Shown: positions 22,852 to 34,491 of the stretch, one piece after another
How positions within the stretch are numbered: position 1 is the first letter of the stretch
Layout: each line of letters starts with the position of its first letter
Source of the DNA: Scilla litardierei
Lineage: Eukaryota > Streptophyta > Magnoliopsida > Asparagales > Asparagaceae
Length of the DNA: 64,000 nt
NCBI GenBank assembly: GCA_030789695.1
Contig: CM061142.1
Location: forward strand, 566,609,281-566,673,280
Reading direction: 5' to 3'
Position numbers and translations under genes: made by a program
Notes under the pieces: generated by a model
Seen by the model: the letters and a program-made list of their open reading frames with translations, nothing else
The model's database searches: none
Told to the model about the DNA's origin: nothing

Positions 22852-24838
22852 ATGTACACGAGATCTACGGCGAACCCAGAGGATATAATATTTGATCCGG
22901 AGATCGAACGTACTGAAAGGTGGTTCAGAGCCGAGAAGAGACTCAATATAGAGGATAGTTGTATAAACCGATTGGAGACACCGGAAGAATTAGCGGCACG
23001 TATGGCGAGGATAATATCTATCAGAGATAGGCTACGGCCTAAGACTACCTCCACTACTTCTTCCATCGCTATGCCAGAGTTGGCGGCGGATAAGAATTTT
23101 GAGCTCAAAATGGGACTAGTGGTCTTAATGCAACAAGACCCATTCCATGGGAACTCCCATGAGAATCCACATTATCACCTTCAGCTATTCTTGTCCAAGT
23201 GTGCCACCTTTCAGATGCCCAATGTATCGGTCGATGCAATCCGATTGTGCCTCTTCCTATTCACCCTCAGAGACAAGGCCTTATATTGGTTGAGGACGCA
23301 AGCGGAGGGAATCTTTACTACGTAGGATGAGTTGGCTAGTGCTTTTGTTGATAAATTCTACCCACCATCCAAGACGGTTAAGATAAGGAGCGCACTCATT
23401 TCCTTCAAGCAAAGACCATATGAGACTCTATACGAGGCATGGGAGTGCTTTAAAGATCTCCAGCATCAGTGCCCCTATCACAGCATTGAAGCATGGGAGC
23501 TAGTAGACAGCTTTTATAATGGACTCCAACCAGGCACTAAGCAAATCATAGATGCAACCGCCAACGGAGCCATTCTATCCAAGACACCGGATGAAGCTAC
23601 GGCCCTATTAGAGGAGATGGCCTCTAATAATCAACAATGAGGCGACGAGCGAGGGCAATCTTCTACCTCCTTGAAGCCAACAAGCATATATGAGGCTAAG
23701 GCCGTAGTAGAGCTTTCCACTAAGTTTGACTCTCTCCACAAGGTCGTGGAGAGATTGGAGAAGTTGATCACCGAGCCGCATGGAGCTCCCGCCACATCTA
23801 CGTCGGGAGGCAATATGAGCGATTGGCAAGACCAATCTCAAGCTATGTTCGTAGGAGGAGAGCATGGAGAAGGAGCCTTAGAGCAAGTGCAATATGTTGC
23901 AAGGAACTCCGGTTATTGGGATAACCCAGCCGCAAGGAATCATCCGGGATTTTCGTATTCGAATAATGAAGGGGCTCTAAACCCGCCGCCGCAACAACCT
24001 CAAGCTAGTCCTCCACCTCCACAACCTCAATACCAACCGAGGGGGCCGCCACAACAAAGCTACCCGCAAGGCAACAAGCGGGACCATATAGGCCGCCGGG
24101 TTATAACCAAAGTTGGAGAGCTCCAAACCCACCACAAGCACAACCAAGATCGGATAATGAAGCTAGAGTGGAGGAATTCATGGCGGAGCAAAGAAAAATA
24201 AATGATAGGTTGACGGTGCAACAAGACTCGCTCAATACCGTCGTTGCACAACTAGGAGAGCAACTTGCGTTTCTTAACAAAAACACTCAACAATTGCCGG
24301 CTCAACCGGAGCCCAATCCACGGAGCAATACCGGCCACATAAATGCGGTGGTGGCGGTTACTACTAGGGGCGGGAAGGATACCACTCCCGCCATGGTCCA
24401 ACCCAAGGAGCCCGTGGAAGAGATTTTGGACGACAAAGAGCCGGCTATTGAGGAGGAGAGCACAAAAGAGCCGCAAGAAGGTGAAAATTCTGAAGTTAAG
24501 AAGCCAAATGAGGAGTGCACCTACATGCCCCCGGTGCCCTTTCCTCAACGGTTGGCGAGAGCTAAAATTAAGAAGCGGCTCGCCAAGTTCCTTGAATACT
24601 TGAGGGGAGTAAGCCTCAACATACCTTTCTTGGATGCTATTGTAGAGATCCCATCATATGCGAAGTTCTTGAAGGACTTAATATCGGGAAAGAAAAGAAA
24701 GGAAAAGATAATGCTTGCCGAGCAAGGAACTTGGTTCACCCGGAGGGAAAAGGACCCTACGAAATTCAAGGATCCAGGCAGCTTTCGCATCACATGCACA
24801 CTTGGAGGAATCCCACTACAAAAGGCTTTGGTAGACTT
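22852..24838 (+). pseudogene. gag: Element E gag and start of protease
   Basis: ATG 22852 starts MYTRSTANPEDIIFDPE. The Retrotrans_gag domain spans about 23100-23635 (DPFHGNSHENPHYHLQLFL, DKALYWLRT, FVDKFYPPSKT). TAG at 23323-23325 probably replaces a Trp codon, and TGA at 23638-23640 is in the same frame. A Pro/Gln-rich linker follows, then a frameshift near 24110-24170 to the frame of 24168-24838, with VAVTTRGGKD, PPVPFPQRLARAK and the approach to the protease. Element G inserts after LVDF, inside the catalytic Asp-Phe-Gly motif. The frame resumes at 31509. Confidence 0.87.
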
Positions 24839-25049
24839 TGTAGGGATCGTCTAACCCTTGCAATACTAACAACACACACTAGAGGGGGGGTGAATAGTGT
24901 AATGGCAATAAAATTGTCCAAATAAAATTTAACTTGCAAATGCGGAATTATAAATGCAAGAGGAATTAAATGGCACAATCAATCCAAACGCAAACACAAA
25001 GTTTTACCCTGGTTCTCCAAACTTGGGTGCATCCAGCCACACCAATATT

Positions 25050-25325
25050 CACTATAAATTCCCACACAGAGAAGTGAATACAAATCCCACAAAGAGATAC
25101 CTCACAAAGAGGATTTATGCCCTACCCAAGGACCCAACCAATCCTACACAAGGATCAAGATTCCCACACAGAGAATCACTAACTCCCACTCAGAGAATTA
25201 GGGTTAGTCCTACACTAGGACACTAAACTCTCACAAAGAGAGTTAATTCCCACAAAGAGAATTTCCTAAGTCCCACAAAGAGACAACCTCCCACAAAGAG
25301 AGTATCCTAATCCCACAAAGAGAAA
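25050..25325 (-). repeat. Short direct repeats cccacaaagaga in G LTR (second copy 29895-30180)
   Basis: About ten copies of a 12-15 bp box, cccacaaagagag or cccacacagaga, are interspersed with short unique stretches. The copy in the other LTR has one extra 18-bp unit (aaactcccacaaagagag, near 30127-30150), which is the whole length difference between the LTRs. In the sense orientation the tract lies downstream of TATA, in the transcribed leader. Confidence 0.85.
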
Positions 25326-25699
25326 AGGAAAACAATTTACACCTTGTAAAGTAAATACTCTTACCTATGCCTTGAGATGCTTACTCATGAATGAATGCAA
25401 GGCATGGAAGAGGATCTCCAAGTGTTGGAATATGCTTGAGAGCACTTGGATGATTTCCCTTGAGCTGGATTTCAATGCATGAAGAAAGATGAATGCTCAA
25501 ATAGAGGGAAATGAGGGAGCTTGAGAGTGGCTTATTGATCTCTTGAGATTTTCTATGGAATCAAGAGTTTATCAAATGTTGTCAAGTGTTCTCAAGAATG
25601 GCAGCACACTCATATATATAGGAATCCTATATCAAGCCCAAAAACCCAAAGAAACAGCCAGAAAATCAAATCTGCAACGGCTAGAAACTGGGTGAAAAC

Positions 25700-26240
25700 G
25701 ACAGGAACAGTCGACTGATGATCATAAGACAGTCGACTGATCCACGGCTAAAAAATATACAACGGCTATAATCTGAGCCAGGACAGTCGACTGACGAAGT
25801 CAATACAGTCGACTGACAAACAGGACAGGCGCCTGTAAATCCTTCAGCAGACGACTGCTGCAGGGGATGAATCGAAACAGAGAGCTGCACCCTTCCTCCA
25901 ATTCTTCGCACAGGCGACTGATGTTAATACTATAGTCGACTGTCGAATAGTCAGGCGACTGTATATTCTTCATCAGTCGACTACTGTAAAGTATGGAGAG
26001 AAGACAGAGAGATGCAGAGATTGCACTTACGCTAGACAGGTGACTGTTGACCAAATCTCAGGCGACTGTAAATGTACAGGCGACTGGGAACTGATTGACA
26101 GGCGACTGTGCGTAAAGCTCAAGTGTGAGTCAATAGAAATGTTGACTTGAGCAGTGCATATCAGGCGACTGTAGAAGGATCTACAGGAGACTGGAAATCA
26201 CCCAGTCGACTGTTTTTCCCTCATCAGACGACTGACCGAA
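25700..26240 (-). repeat. CAGTCGACTG / CAGGCGACTG array in G 3' LTR
   Basis: About 20 copies of the 10-bp palindrome cagtcgactg and variants caggcgactg, caggcgcctg, cagacgactg, spaced 15-50 bp. In the sense orientation the array sits just upstream of TATATATA. Confidence 0.88.
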
Positions 26241-26649
26241 AGAGTGAACCTATTGGGTTGGATTCTATGATAATCCTAAGGTTCACTAAGATGGTTAAAT
26301 GCATGAGCATGAATGAGTAAACCATCTAGCAAGGCATTACATCAACCCTAGACTCAAAAAGAGAGAGAAAGAAATAAAGTAAATTACATGGATTACAATG
26401 CTTTTAAAAGAGTCTAAGTCTTCAATCTTCATTCCTTGATTGCTCTCCATCATCTCCAAGCTTTGGCACTCCTTGAGTCCAAACTTTGGCTCTTCTTCAC
26501 ATGATGTCCATCCTTACACCAAGTGATTAGTCTCCAAGAAAGATATCCTTGAAATAAACTGAGAGACTAAAACATGAGATTCATTAGCAACAACATAATG
26601 TTGTGATCATCATCAAAATAAGATTGGTATAAAACACCAATACTCAACA

Positions 26650-27568
26650 ATCTCCCCCTTTTTGATGATGACACACATTATGTAAATCATAAAGAATTAA
26701 AGCACAAAGCTAATGATCTCCCCCTACTTATATGCACCAATTAAGTAATGAGCTACACAAAGGTAAATACTCATAAACCAATAACATCATGGTGACATAT
26801 AATAGGCATGGATTACATAAACCAATTGCAAAGTATAAAATCATGCAAACAAGAATGGTTTATCTAATCCCATATATCTCTTCCCCAAAGAGATATCTCT
26901 CCCCATATGCATATGCAAATATCTCTCCCCCAATAGATATGATCACATAATGCATATATCTCTCCCCCTTGACATTGTCAAAAAGGTGGACATCAAAAAT
27001 ATCCCCCTTTACCATCTTAACCAAGATGTGACACAAGAAAAGAAAGATATGTATGATACCAAATATAAAATATAGTGGGTATCAATTCACTATCCCATGC
27101 TCCCCCTAGATCATAGAAATGGTCAACTTTTGACTTCTAGGATCTAATACCAATTAATTATTGGAGCCATGGGCCGTTAGTGTATCAAAGCAATAGATAT
27201 GGAAAAATCAAGCTTCAAAGATACACACGAATATTGCCAAAAAAAGAGATATGAAACATGTTGGCAATAAACAAGAGGTTTGGTTTGAGACCCAAAATAA
27301 CCAAATATAAATAATGATCTCAAATAACCTCCAAAATGAGAGTTAAAATATGTCTTAAAATAATTTAAACATATATTATATTAACTCCCCCATTGACATA
27401 CACATGGATCATGCATGTATGTCAATAAACCCTAAGGTCCCAATTTTCATGAAAAGAAATAAGTTTGAAGAATATTTTCAAAATCATGAAACACACACAC
27501 AATCAATGGGTATGCAAAAATAAACATAGAGGCATAATACACATGCAATATGCAAATGTGTGAGGAAC
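26650..27568 (-). promoter_or_regulatory. G 3' non-coding region with repeated polypurine tracts
   Basis: Read on the minus strand, aaaaagggggagat (26650-26663) abuts the 3' LTR. Further aaggggggag-like tracts occur near 26717, 26920-26965, 27000, 27100 and 27385. The rest is AT-rich with no gene. Confidence 0.8.
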
Positions 27569-29638
27569 CTAAACATTAGGTAACCAAACCCAAGAGGAGT
27601 TTGATTTCCTAACATAATCACACAAGGTGATCACATCCCTAATTAGAGAGTTGATGTAACTATCTCTCTCTTGCATACTAGCCTTAGTGGGAATCCATAA
27701 TCTCAAGGAATTCCTAGGCAAAGGTTTTGCCTTAGCAAGAGGGAAGGATGTGGCATGCTTAGGTGTAGAAACAAGTTTCTTAGCATGCAAAGAATGAGGA
27801 TTTTGCTTCTTAGCAAAAAATGAAGAATCTTCATTCTTCCTCATCACCTTGTGATCTACATACTTCTTGTGAGTGTTATTGTTGTACAAGAGAGCATGGT
27901 GATTCTTCTTAGGTGCTTTAGCAATATTTCTTGAATTTGCACCAAAGGAAGAATTAGAGGTGGGTTTGGGAACCACATTTTGAACATAACCCAAACCTCC
28001 TCTATGATTTGTCAGATGTTGTTTTTCCAACAAATCATGGAGTGAATCCCTAGAATACATAAAGCTTATGAGCTTCCGGGATTCCTCTTCACATTTCAAC
28101 GTAAGTTGTTGAATGTGAGCATCTAAGCTAAGGTTTTGAGCAATGAGATTTTCATTAGAAATGCTCAATTCCTTAACTTGAGAAAGAAGTGTGTCTTTTT
28201 CACAAGTGTCATAAACATGCCTTTCATCATGAACTACACTTGTAATAACTAGTTTATGCATTCTACTCTTAGCACCCTTATATTTAGCTTTTAATTTATT
28301 GTAAGAGTGGATGCACTTACTAGCCTTTTCAGAGGCCAAGTCAAATTTGAACTTGAGCTCCTCATATGAGATCTTTTCTTCCTCGATCTTAACAACATCA
28401 TCATCATCATCTTTGCACGAGCTTGATGACGACTTCTCCTCCTTAGCCGCAAGGCGTGAAGCCTCATAGGAGTTGTATGCGCCAAGCCAAGCATCCAACT
28501 CTTCTTCGTTTAATCCGGAGGGAATTGGAGTAGGGACATCCATGGCTACAAAGCATGCGTGAGCATCCTCCTTTGTATCCTCTTCTTCGGTACAAGAAGT
28601 GTCCTCACTCGAATCATCAAAGGTCCCGACAAGTCCCTTTTTGTGATTTTTGGACTTGGATCTTCCTTTCCAATGCTTCTTCCCTTTACCCTTGTAAGTT
28701 TCTTTAATGGGTTTGGAAGGGCATTCGGTGGACAAGTGACCTTTTCCACTGCAAGTGTAACAAGTAGGAACCTTATTAGAATTGGAGGCAAACTTTGACG
28801 AAGACTTACCTTGCTTGCATTTGAGGAAGTCTTTGAATTGCTCGGCAAGTTTCTCAATTTCTTCTCCACTTGCATCTTCTTGCTCATCTTCTTCGCTAGG
28901 ATCTTCGCGATGGAATTTTCATTTCCACTTGATTGGCTCCTCCTTGGCATGGAATGCAACTCCCTTTTGATTTTCTAGCTTCTCGGGCTTTGTTGGATGA
29001 ATCTCCTTCTTGTGTTGAAGCTTTACTTCATACACCATGAGATTCCCAATGCATTCCTCAACGGTATATTTGGATGTGTCATAAGACTCCAAAATTCCGT
29101 TGGCCTTTGACTCCCAACGAGGTGTGAGAGAGTCTAAGATCTTCTCTACACGATCCTCTTGGGAAATCGTCTTCCCGAGTCCCACCAAAGCGTTCACAAT
29201 ATCGGTGAACCTTGTGAACATCTCTAAAATGCTTTCGCCTTCCTGCATCTTAAACATTTCATATTTAGATCTAAACACAGTTTGTTTAGATTTCTTTACC
29301 TTCGTTGTCCCTTCATGACAAATCTCCAAGGTGTGCCAAATATCATTCGCTGTTTTGCACATGGAGATGCGGTTGAACTCACTAGCAGAGAGAGCGCAAT
29401 GTAATGTGTTCATGGCTCTCGCATTAAACTTGATTGAGTCCTTCTCCGCCTTTGTCCTTGACGCTGCAGGAGTAGTGGGCTTCTCAAATGGCACCTCCGT
29501 GATGTCCCATAGGTCTTGACCCTCCATATATATCATCATTTTGATCTTCCAACTCGGATAGTTGGTTCCGTTGAAGAGCGGGGGTCGAACGGTTGAGTGA
29601 CCTTCTTCATGAGACGCGGAAGTAGCGTTGAATGCCAT
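27569..29638 (-). pseudogene. gag: Element G gag, 689 codons, one internal stop
   Basis: ATG at 29638 (MAFNATSASHEEGHS) lies just inside the primer site. The Copia gag domain (FNGTNYPSWKIKMMIYM, then the MFTRFTDIVNAL region) covers residues about 20-240. TGA at 28919-28921 interrupts a frame that is otherwise open to 27569. The zinc knuckle CYTCSGKGHLSTEC lies near 28730-28770. A Ser/Asp/Lys-rich stretch, a coiled coil and a basic tail ending WVWLPNV follow, the same ending as A and B. If packaged, this RNA would rely on an autonomous relative for protease, RT and integrase. Confidence 0.88.
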
Positions 29639-29660
29639 CGTTGCAGTATGCTTTAACCTC

Positions 29661-29672
29661 GCTTTGATACCA
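29661..29672 (-). promoter_or_regulatory. Primer binding site of G
   Basis: The minus strand reads TGGTATCAAAGC, two bases inside the 5' LTR. It is an iMet-type site with one A where A, B and C elements have G. Confidence 0.85.
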
Positions 29673-29674
29673 AT

Positions 29675-31503
29675 TGTAGGGATCGTCTAACCCTTGCAAT
29701 ACTAACAACACACACTAGAGAGGGGGTGAATAGTGTAATGGCAATAAAATTTTCCAAATAAAATTTAACTTGCAAATGCGGAATTATAAATGCAAGAGGA
29801 ATTAAATGGCACAATCAATCCAAATGCAAACACAAAGTTTTACCCTGGTTCCCCAAACTTGGGTACATCCAGCCACACCAATATTCACTATAAATTCCCA
29901 CACAGAGAAGTGAATACAAATCCCATAAAGAGATACCTCACAAAGAGGATTTATGCCATACCCAAGGACCCAACCAATCCCACACAAGGATCAAGATTCC
30001 CACACAGAGAATCACTAACTCCCACTCAGAGAATTAGGGTTAGTCCTACACTAGGACACTAAACTCTCACAAAGAGAGTTAATTCCCACAAAGAGAATTT
30101 TCTAAGTCCCACAAAGAGACAACCTCCCACAAAGAGAGAAACTCCCACAAAGAGAGTATCCTAATCCCACAAAGAGAAAAGGAAAACAATTTACACCTTG
30201 TAAAGTAAATACTCTTACCTATGCCTTGAGATGCTTACTCATGAATGAATGCAAGGCATGGAAGAGGATCTCCAAGTGTTGGAATATGCTTAAGAGCACT
30301 TGGATGATTTCCCTTGAGCTGGACTTCAATGCATGAAGAAAGATGAATGCTCAAATAGATAGAAATGAGGGAGCTTGAGAGTGGCTTATTGATCTCTTGA
30401 GATTTTCTATAGAATCAAGAGTTTATCAAATGTTGTCAAGTGTTCTCAAGAATGGCAGCACACTCAGATATATAGGAATCCTATATCAAGCCCAAAAACC
30501 CAAAGAAACAGCCAGAAAATCAAATCTGCAACGGCTAGAAACTGGGTGAAAACGACAGGAACAGTCGACTGATGATCATAAGACAGTCGACTGATCCACG
30601 GCTAGAAAATATCCAACGGCTATAATCTGAGCCAGGACAGTCGACTGACGAAGTCAATACAGTCGACTGACAAACAGGACAGGCGCCTGTAAATCCTTCA
30701 GTAGACGACTGCTGCAGGGGATGGATCGAAACAGAGAGCTGCACTCTTTCTCCAATTCTTCACACAGGCGACTGATGTTAATACTACAGTCGACTGTCGA
30801 ATAGTCAGGCGACTGTATATTCTTCATCAGTCGACTACTGTAAAGTATGGAGAGAAGACAGAGAGATGCAGAGATTGCACTTACACTAGATAGGTGACTG
30901 TTGACCAAATCTCAGGCGACTGTAAATGTACATGCGACTGGGAACTGATTGACAGGCGACTGTGCGTAAAGCTCAAGTGTGAGTCAATAGAAATGTTGAC
31001 TTGAGCAGTGCATATCAGGTGACTGTAGAAGGATCTACAGGCGATTGGAAATCACCCAGTCGACTGTTTTTCCCTCATCAGATGACTGACCGAAAGAGTG
31101 AACCTATTGGGTTGGATTCTATAATAATCCTAAGGTTCACTAAGATGGTTAAATGCATGAGCATGAATGAGTAAACCATCTAGCAAGGCATTACATCAAC
31201 CCTAGACTCAAAAAGAGAGAGAAAGAAATAAAGTAAATTACATGGATTACAATGCTTTCAAAAGAGTCTAAGTCTTCAATCTTCATTCCTTGATTGCTCT
31301 CCATCATCTCCAAGCTTTGGCACTCCTTGAGTCCAAACTTTGGCTCTTCTTCACATGATGTCCATCCTTACACCAAGTGATTAGTCTCCAAGAAAGATAT
31401 CCTTGAAATAAACTGAGAGACTAAAACATGAGATTCATTAGCAACAACATAATGTTGTGATCATCATCAAAATAAGATTGGTATAAAACACAAATACTCA
31501 ACA
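29675..31503 (-). repeat. Element G 5' LTR (1829 bp)
   Basis: Near-identical to 24839-26649 with a few substitutions and one extra 18-bp repeat unit. Its outer end (31503) is followed by gactt and then by E's protease. Confidence 0.93.
30555..31095 (-). repeat. CAGTCGACTG array in G 5' LTR
   Basis: Same array as 25700-26240 with isolated changes, for example caggtgactg and cagatgactg where the other LTR keeps cg. Confidence 0.88.
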
Positions 31504-31508
31504 GACTT

Positions 31509-32265
31509 TGGAGCAAGTGTGAGCCTAATGCCCCTAAGCATGTTTCGGAAATTGAATACGGGGATTGACTTGAAGCCAACGGATATGAGAATACAACTTG
31601 CGGATGGTCGGGTTACTAGGCCGGTAGGGATTGCGGAGAATATCCCGCTCCAAGTACCGGGAGGAATATGCTTACCGTGCGACTTTGTCATTATGGACAT
31701 CAAGGAGGAGGGCGACACTTCACTTATACTCGGACGGCCCTTCTTAGCCACCGCCGGTGTGATAGTCGACGTGAGAGAGGGTACTTTATCCTTGAATGTA
31801 GGAAACATCGAGGTTGAGTTCCATATCCCTAAAGCTATGAAGCATATGCCCTACCAAGAGGAGTTGGAATATGTGGACCTACTTGACGAGGTGATCGATG
31901 AAGTCATTCCACATTCTATTGGCGCTCTACATGATGACGGCCTTGAAGAAGGCCAAATTTCTAGAATTGGAGAAAAGTTGGAGGACCCTCCGGATGGCTC
32001 TATGGCCGATGACAAAGACGATGTTGATGTCGCGAGGATTAGGGAGTTATGCAAGCTCTCCACGGCCAACAATTCAAAGAAAGCTCCGCCGAATAAAAGA
32101 TCGGCGTCGCCGGCAAAGAAGAACATTGGTACTAGGTCAAGCTTAGGGGACTTATCCCCCAACTCTACCCATGATGAGGGGACGCCAAGGAAAGCCCACG
32201 AGCATCAACAACCAAATCCAAGTGGTCTTCCCGGAAAGTTTGACGTTCGCATCTCGCATGCGCCC
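31509..32265 (+). pseudogene. Element E protease and linker, resumed after G
   Basis: Once G and one gactt are dropped, the frame runs straight on from 24838: the catalytic Asp-Phe-Gly-Ala-Ser motif is completed here, then LADGRVTRPVGIAEN, LPCDFVIMDI, LILGRPFLATAGVIVDV, all typical of Athila-type aspartic protease. An acidic linker (EELEDPPDG-like, DDKDDVDVARIRELC) and a basic SAKK-type tail follow. The frame is cut by H at 32266. Beyond H it continues at 38608 for only four codons to a TAA at 38620-38622, so E's gag-protease ORF ends without any RT. Confidence 0.87.
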
Positions 32266-33440
32266 TATTGGATCTAGATCGTAGCCTAGAGGGGGGTGAA
32301 TAGGCTAATAAAAATTCTCGTGCAACCCACGAGAGATCCCACGCAGTTATAAGCACAGACAGGGCAATAAAATAGCAATCACAGAGTGCACACAGATATA
32401 CCCTGGTTCGGTCGTCCCCACGACCTACTCCAACCCCTGAAAGCAACTACTAGATATATATGTAATCAAGTACAACTACAATGAGTCAAGATCCCAAATC
32501 TACTCTCATCTAGCTCGTACACACACCATGTGCTCTACACTCTCAATCTAGTCAGATGCTCTCCCTCCGTGACGACTCCCAAAGTCGTCAGGTCCCCCAA
32601 AAAGTAACACAGATGGTAAAGTTTCCCCTATAAAGATCGCTACACCAATACAAAAATAAATAGAGTTTTAGAAATGCTCAGTAATGGTGTGTCGTCTCTG
32701 TCGTTCAGCGCGTGTCAGATCTTGTCTGACGTAGATGTAGATGTCCAGTCTCTCGTCTCCTCAGCAACTCAGGTTGCGGCACTCTCTGATGTTGCGCCCT
32801 CTCTCCTTCAATAATAGAAACTTGCGGCTCCTTTAAAGAATACGGCTGCCCCCACAAGAAAAGTTGCAGCTTGGATGTTTTTGATTGGAGGAGGATTTTT
32901 GCGCCGCACCGAAATTTGCAGAGGGGTGCGTTTTGTAGTGCAGCAATGCGCCTGGGGCTCTAAGAGTTTTATGCGGATCCCTTTGAATAATTCTTCGGCT
33001 GTCCCCTCTGGGAATTTTGCACCTGCACACCAAGAGACCAACAAAAACAGCACACACAAAAACAATGTTTGGCCTTGGCTCTTTAGAGAATTGCAAGGGG
33101 GCATTAATTCGGCTGCCTCATCAAAGAGGATACCCCATAATGATTTTGTGCGCCCCACCCTCAGGATGAATGAATCACAGAGCTTGTCTTTTTTTTCTTA
33201 GCTTTGGGAATTGTTGTGTACGTCTTCACATGGGAGCTGCAACCTTTATCTTTGATTCCCTGCAAGCACACAGACACAGCATACCAAAGGGTTAAAGAGA
33301 TTAAATAACTTTCATTGCTTACCTTTCTCTCTCTCAAAAGAAGAAGACCCCTCCTCTTAAAAACTGTCGGCTCTCTTTTGAATTTTTTTTGTGCGACTTC
33401 TCTGTAGACTCGGGCTCTTGGAGGAGACGGGATTGGGAGT

Positions 33441-34491
33441 TGTTACGAGGTGGAACTCGCGTACAATGAATTTGTATTATGGGGAACCAAGGGCACGGTG
33501 GTTATATGGAAATGAGGGGTTAGGTAGGCTGTTTTACAAGTGATTAGTGGGATGAAGAGGTTGGATCCGTTGCCGGTGGAGCTCACGGGACCGTATCTCA
33601 TCGGACGCAGCTGAGGAAGGTTGGACGGTGGGAGGCTGACGCTGACTTTGGCCAAGGGGCGAGCTCTCCTGCAGCACGAACAACTCGTCAGAAGGGCGGG
33701 GTTGGGGTTCAACCCTTAGCCCCTCCGATGCCTAAGTCAGTAAAAGGGCTTAAATGGGGGGCTGGACACGCCGGCCGGACTAACTGTGTGTCCGCCTCGC
33801 GTGACGAGCTATAGGTGGGAGAACAAAGATATGGAGGACCTTTGCTCTCGTGTGTGAATGATAGAAGATGAGAGAGTTTTTCTAACCCCCTCTCCGTAAG
33901 AGGAGAGGAGGTATTTATACCTGACGGGTGATGACTAGGCGTGCTGAGCTGGCTCGGGTGTCAGCGGAGGCTTCGGACAAGGACATCGGGAACAGGAGTT
34001 TCTGACCTGCCTCTGTCAGGCGGCGCAACGGCCCAGGGGTGCCTTTGTCGGGATGTCAGGGCCGAAATCACTAACCGCCGGTCAGGTCAGCCGCCTGGGG
34101 GTGCTTTGTCAGGCGGTCGGGTGACGTATGTGTCAGTCGTGTCCTTATCCTAGGTTGTTTGTCGTTAGCGTCGAACTAAAGGTCTGGCTCACTTTTGGCG
34201 CTGCGGTTCGCGGGAATCGGACGGGCCATTCCGGTCGGGGGTTGTCCGGCCCAGCCGCGCCCGTCAATAGGCCTAGCCTAGCTACCCAAGCGTCCCCTAA
34301 CGCGCTACCCTGGTGGGTCGGTCGGCTGCGGTTGTTCGCCTCGGCCGTTTCGGGGAGCGCCGCCAGGCGCACATGTCTCCGTGATGCCCCGGACTTTCGG
34401 GGCGGCGGCCCCTTTGTGACAGGGCGAGTTAATGGGATATGTTAGCGGATCCGGGCGGGAGCCGGGCCCCCACGATCTTTAGGTCGTAACA
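33441..34491 (-). repeat. Probable 3' LTR of P (1051 bp)
   Basis: In the sense orientation it runs from TGTTACGACCTAAAG (34491) to CCTCGTAACA (33441), with TATAAATA at 33912-33919 (minus). The opposite LTR at the 37911 end agrees only over the first 15 bp and around tgtcacaaa(c/g)gggccg. Beyond that it is replaced by the minisatellite. Confidence 0.55.

Larger units (their letters stand above)
24839..26649 (-). repeat. Element G 3' LTR (1811 bp)
   Basis: In the sense orientation it starts TGTTGAGTATTGG at 26649 and ends GATCCCTACA at 24839. It holds the GTCGACTG-type palindrome array, TATATATA at about 25612-25620, and a tract of repeated cccacaaagag. Confidence 0.93.
24839..31503 (-). mobile_element. 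Element G: gag-only Sirevirus-like Copia element
   Basis: Complete in the window, with LTRs 24839-26649 and 29675-31503 and an exact duplication gactt (24834-24838, 31504-31508). The 3.0-kb interior holds an iMet-type primer site, a gag gene and polypurine tracts on the minus strand, but no protease, integrase or RT. It matches the TR-GAG type of non-autonomous element. The LTRs are nearly identical, so insertion was relatively recent. Confidence 0.93.

Noticed and set aside
24839..24900. A second Gypsy gene boundary at the end of E's gag ORF
   Set aside because: The ORF simply runs into G's LTR; the E frame resumes at 31509 after one gactt is dropped.
30654..30908. ORFs repeated in both G LTRs (84 and 69-76 codons)
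   Set aside because: They are readings of the CAGTCGACTG array in U3, upstream of the TATA box.
32875..33201. ORFs within H (108-116 codons, both strands)
   Set aside because: They lie in a solo LTR, overlap each other on opposite strands and resemble no protein.
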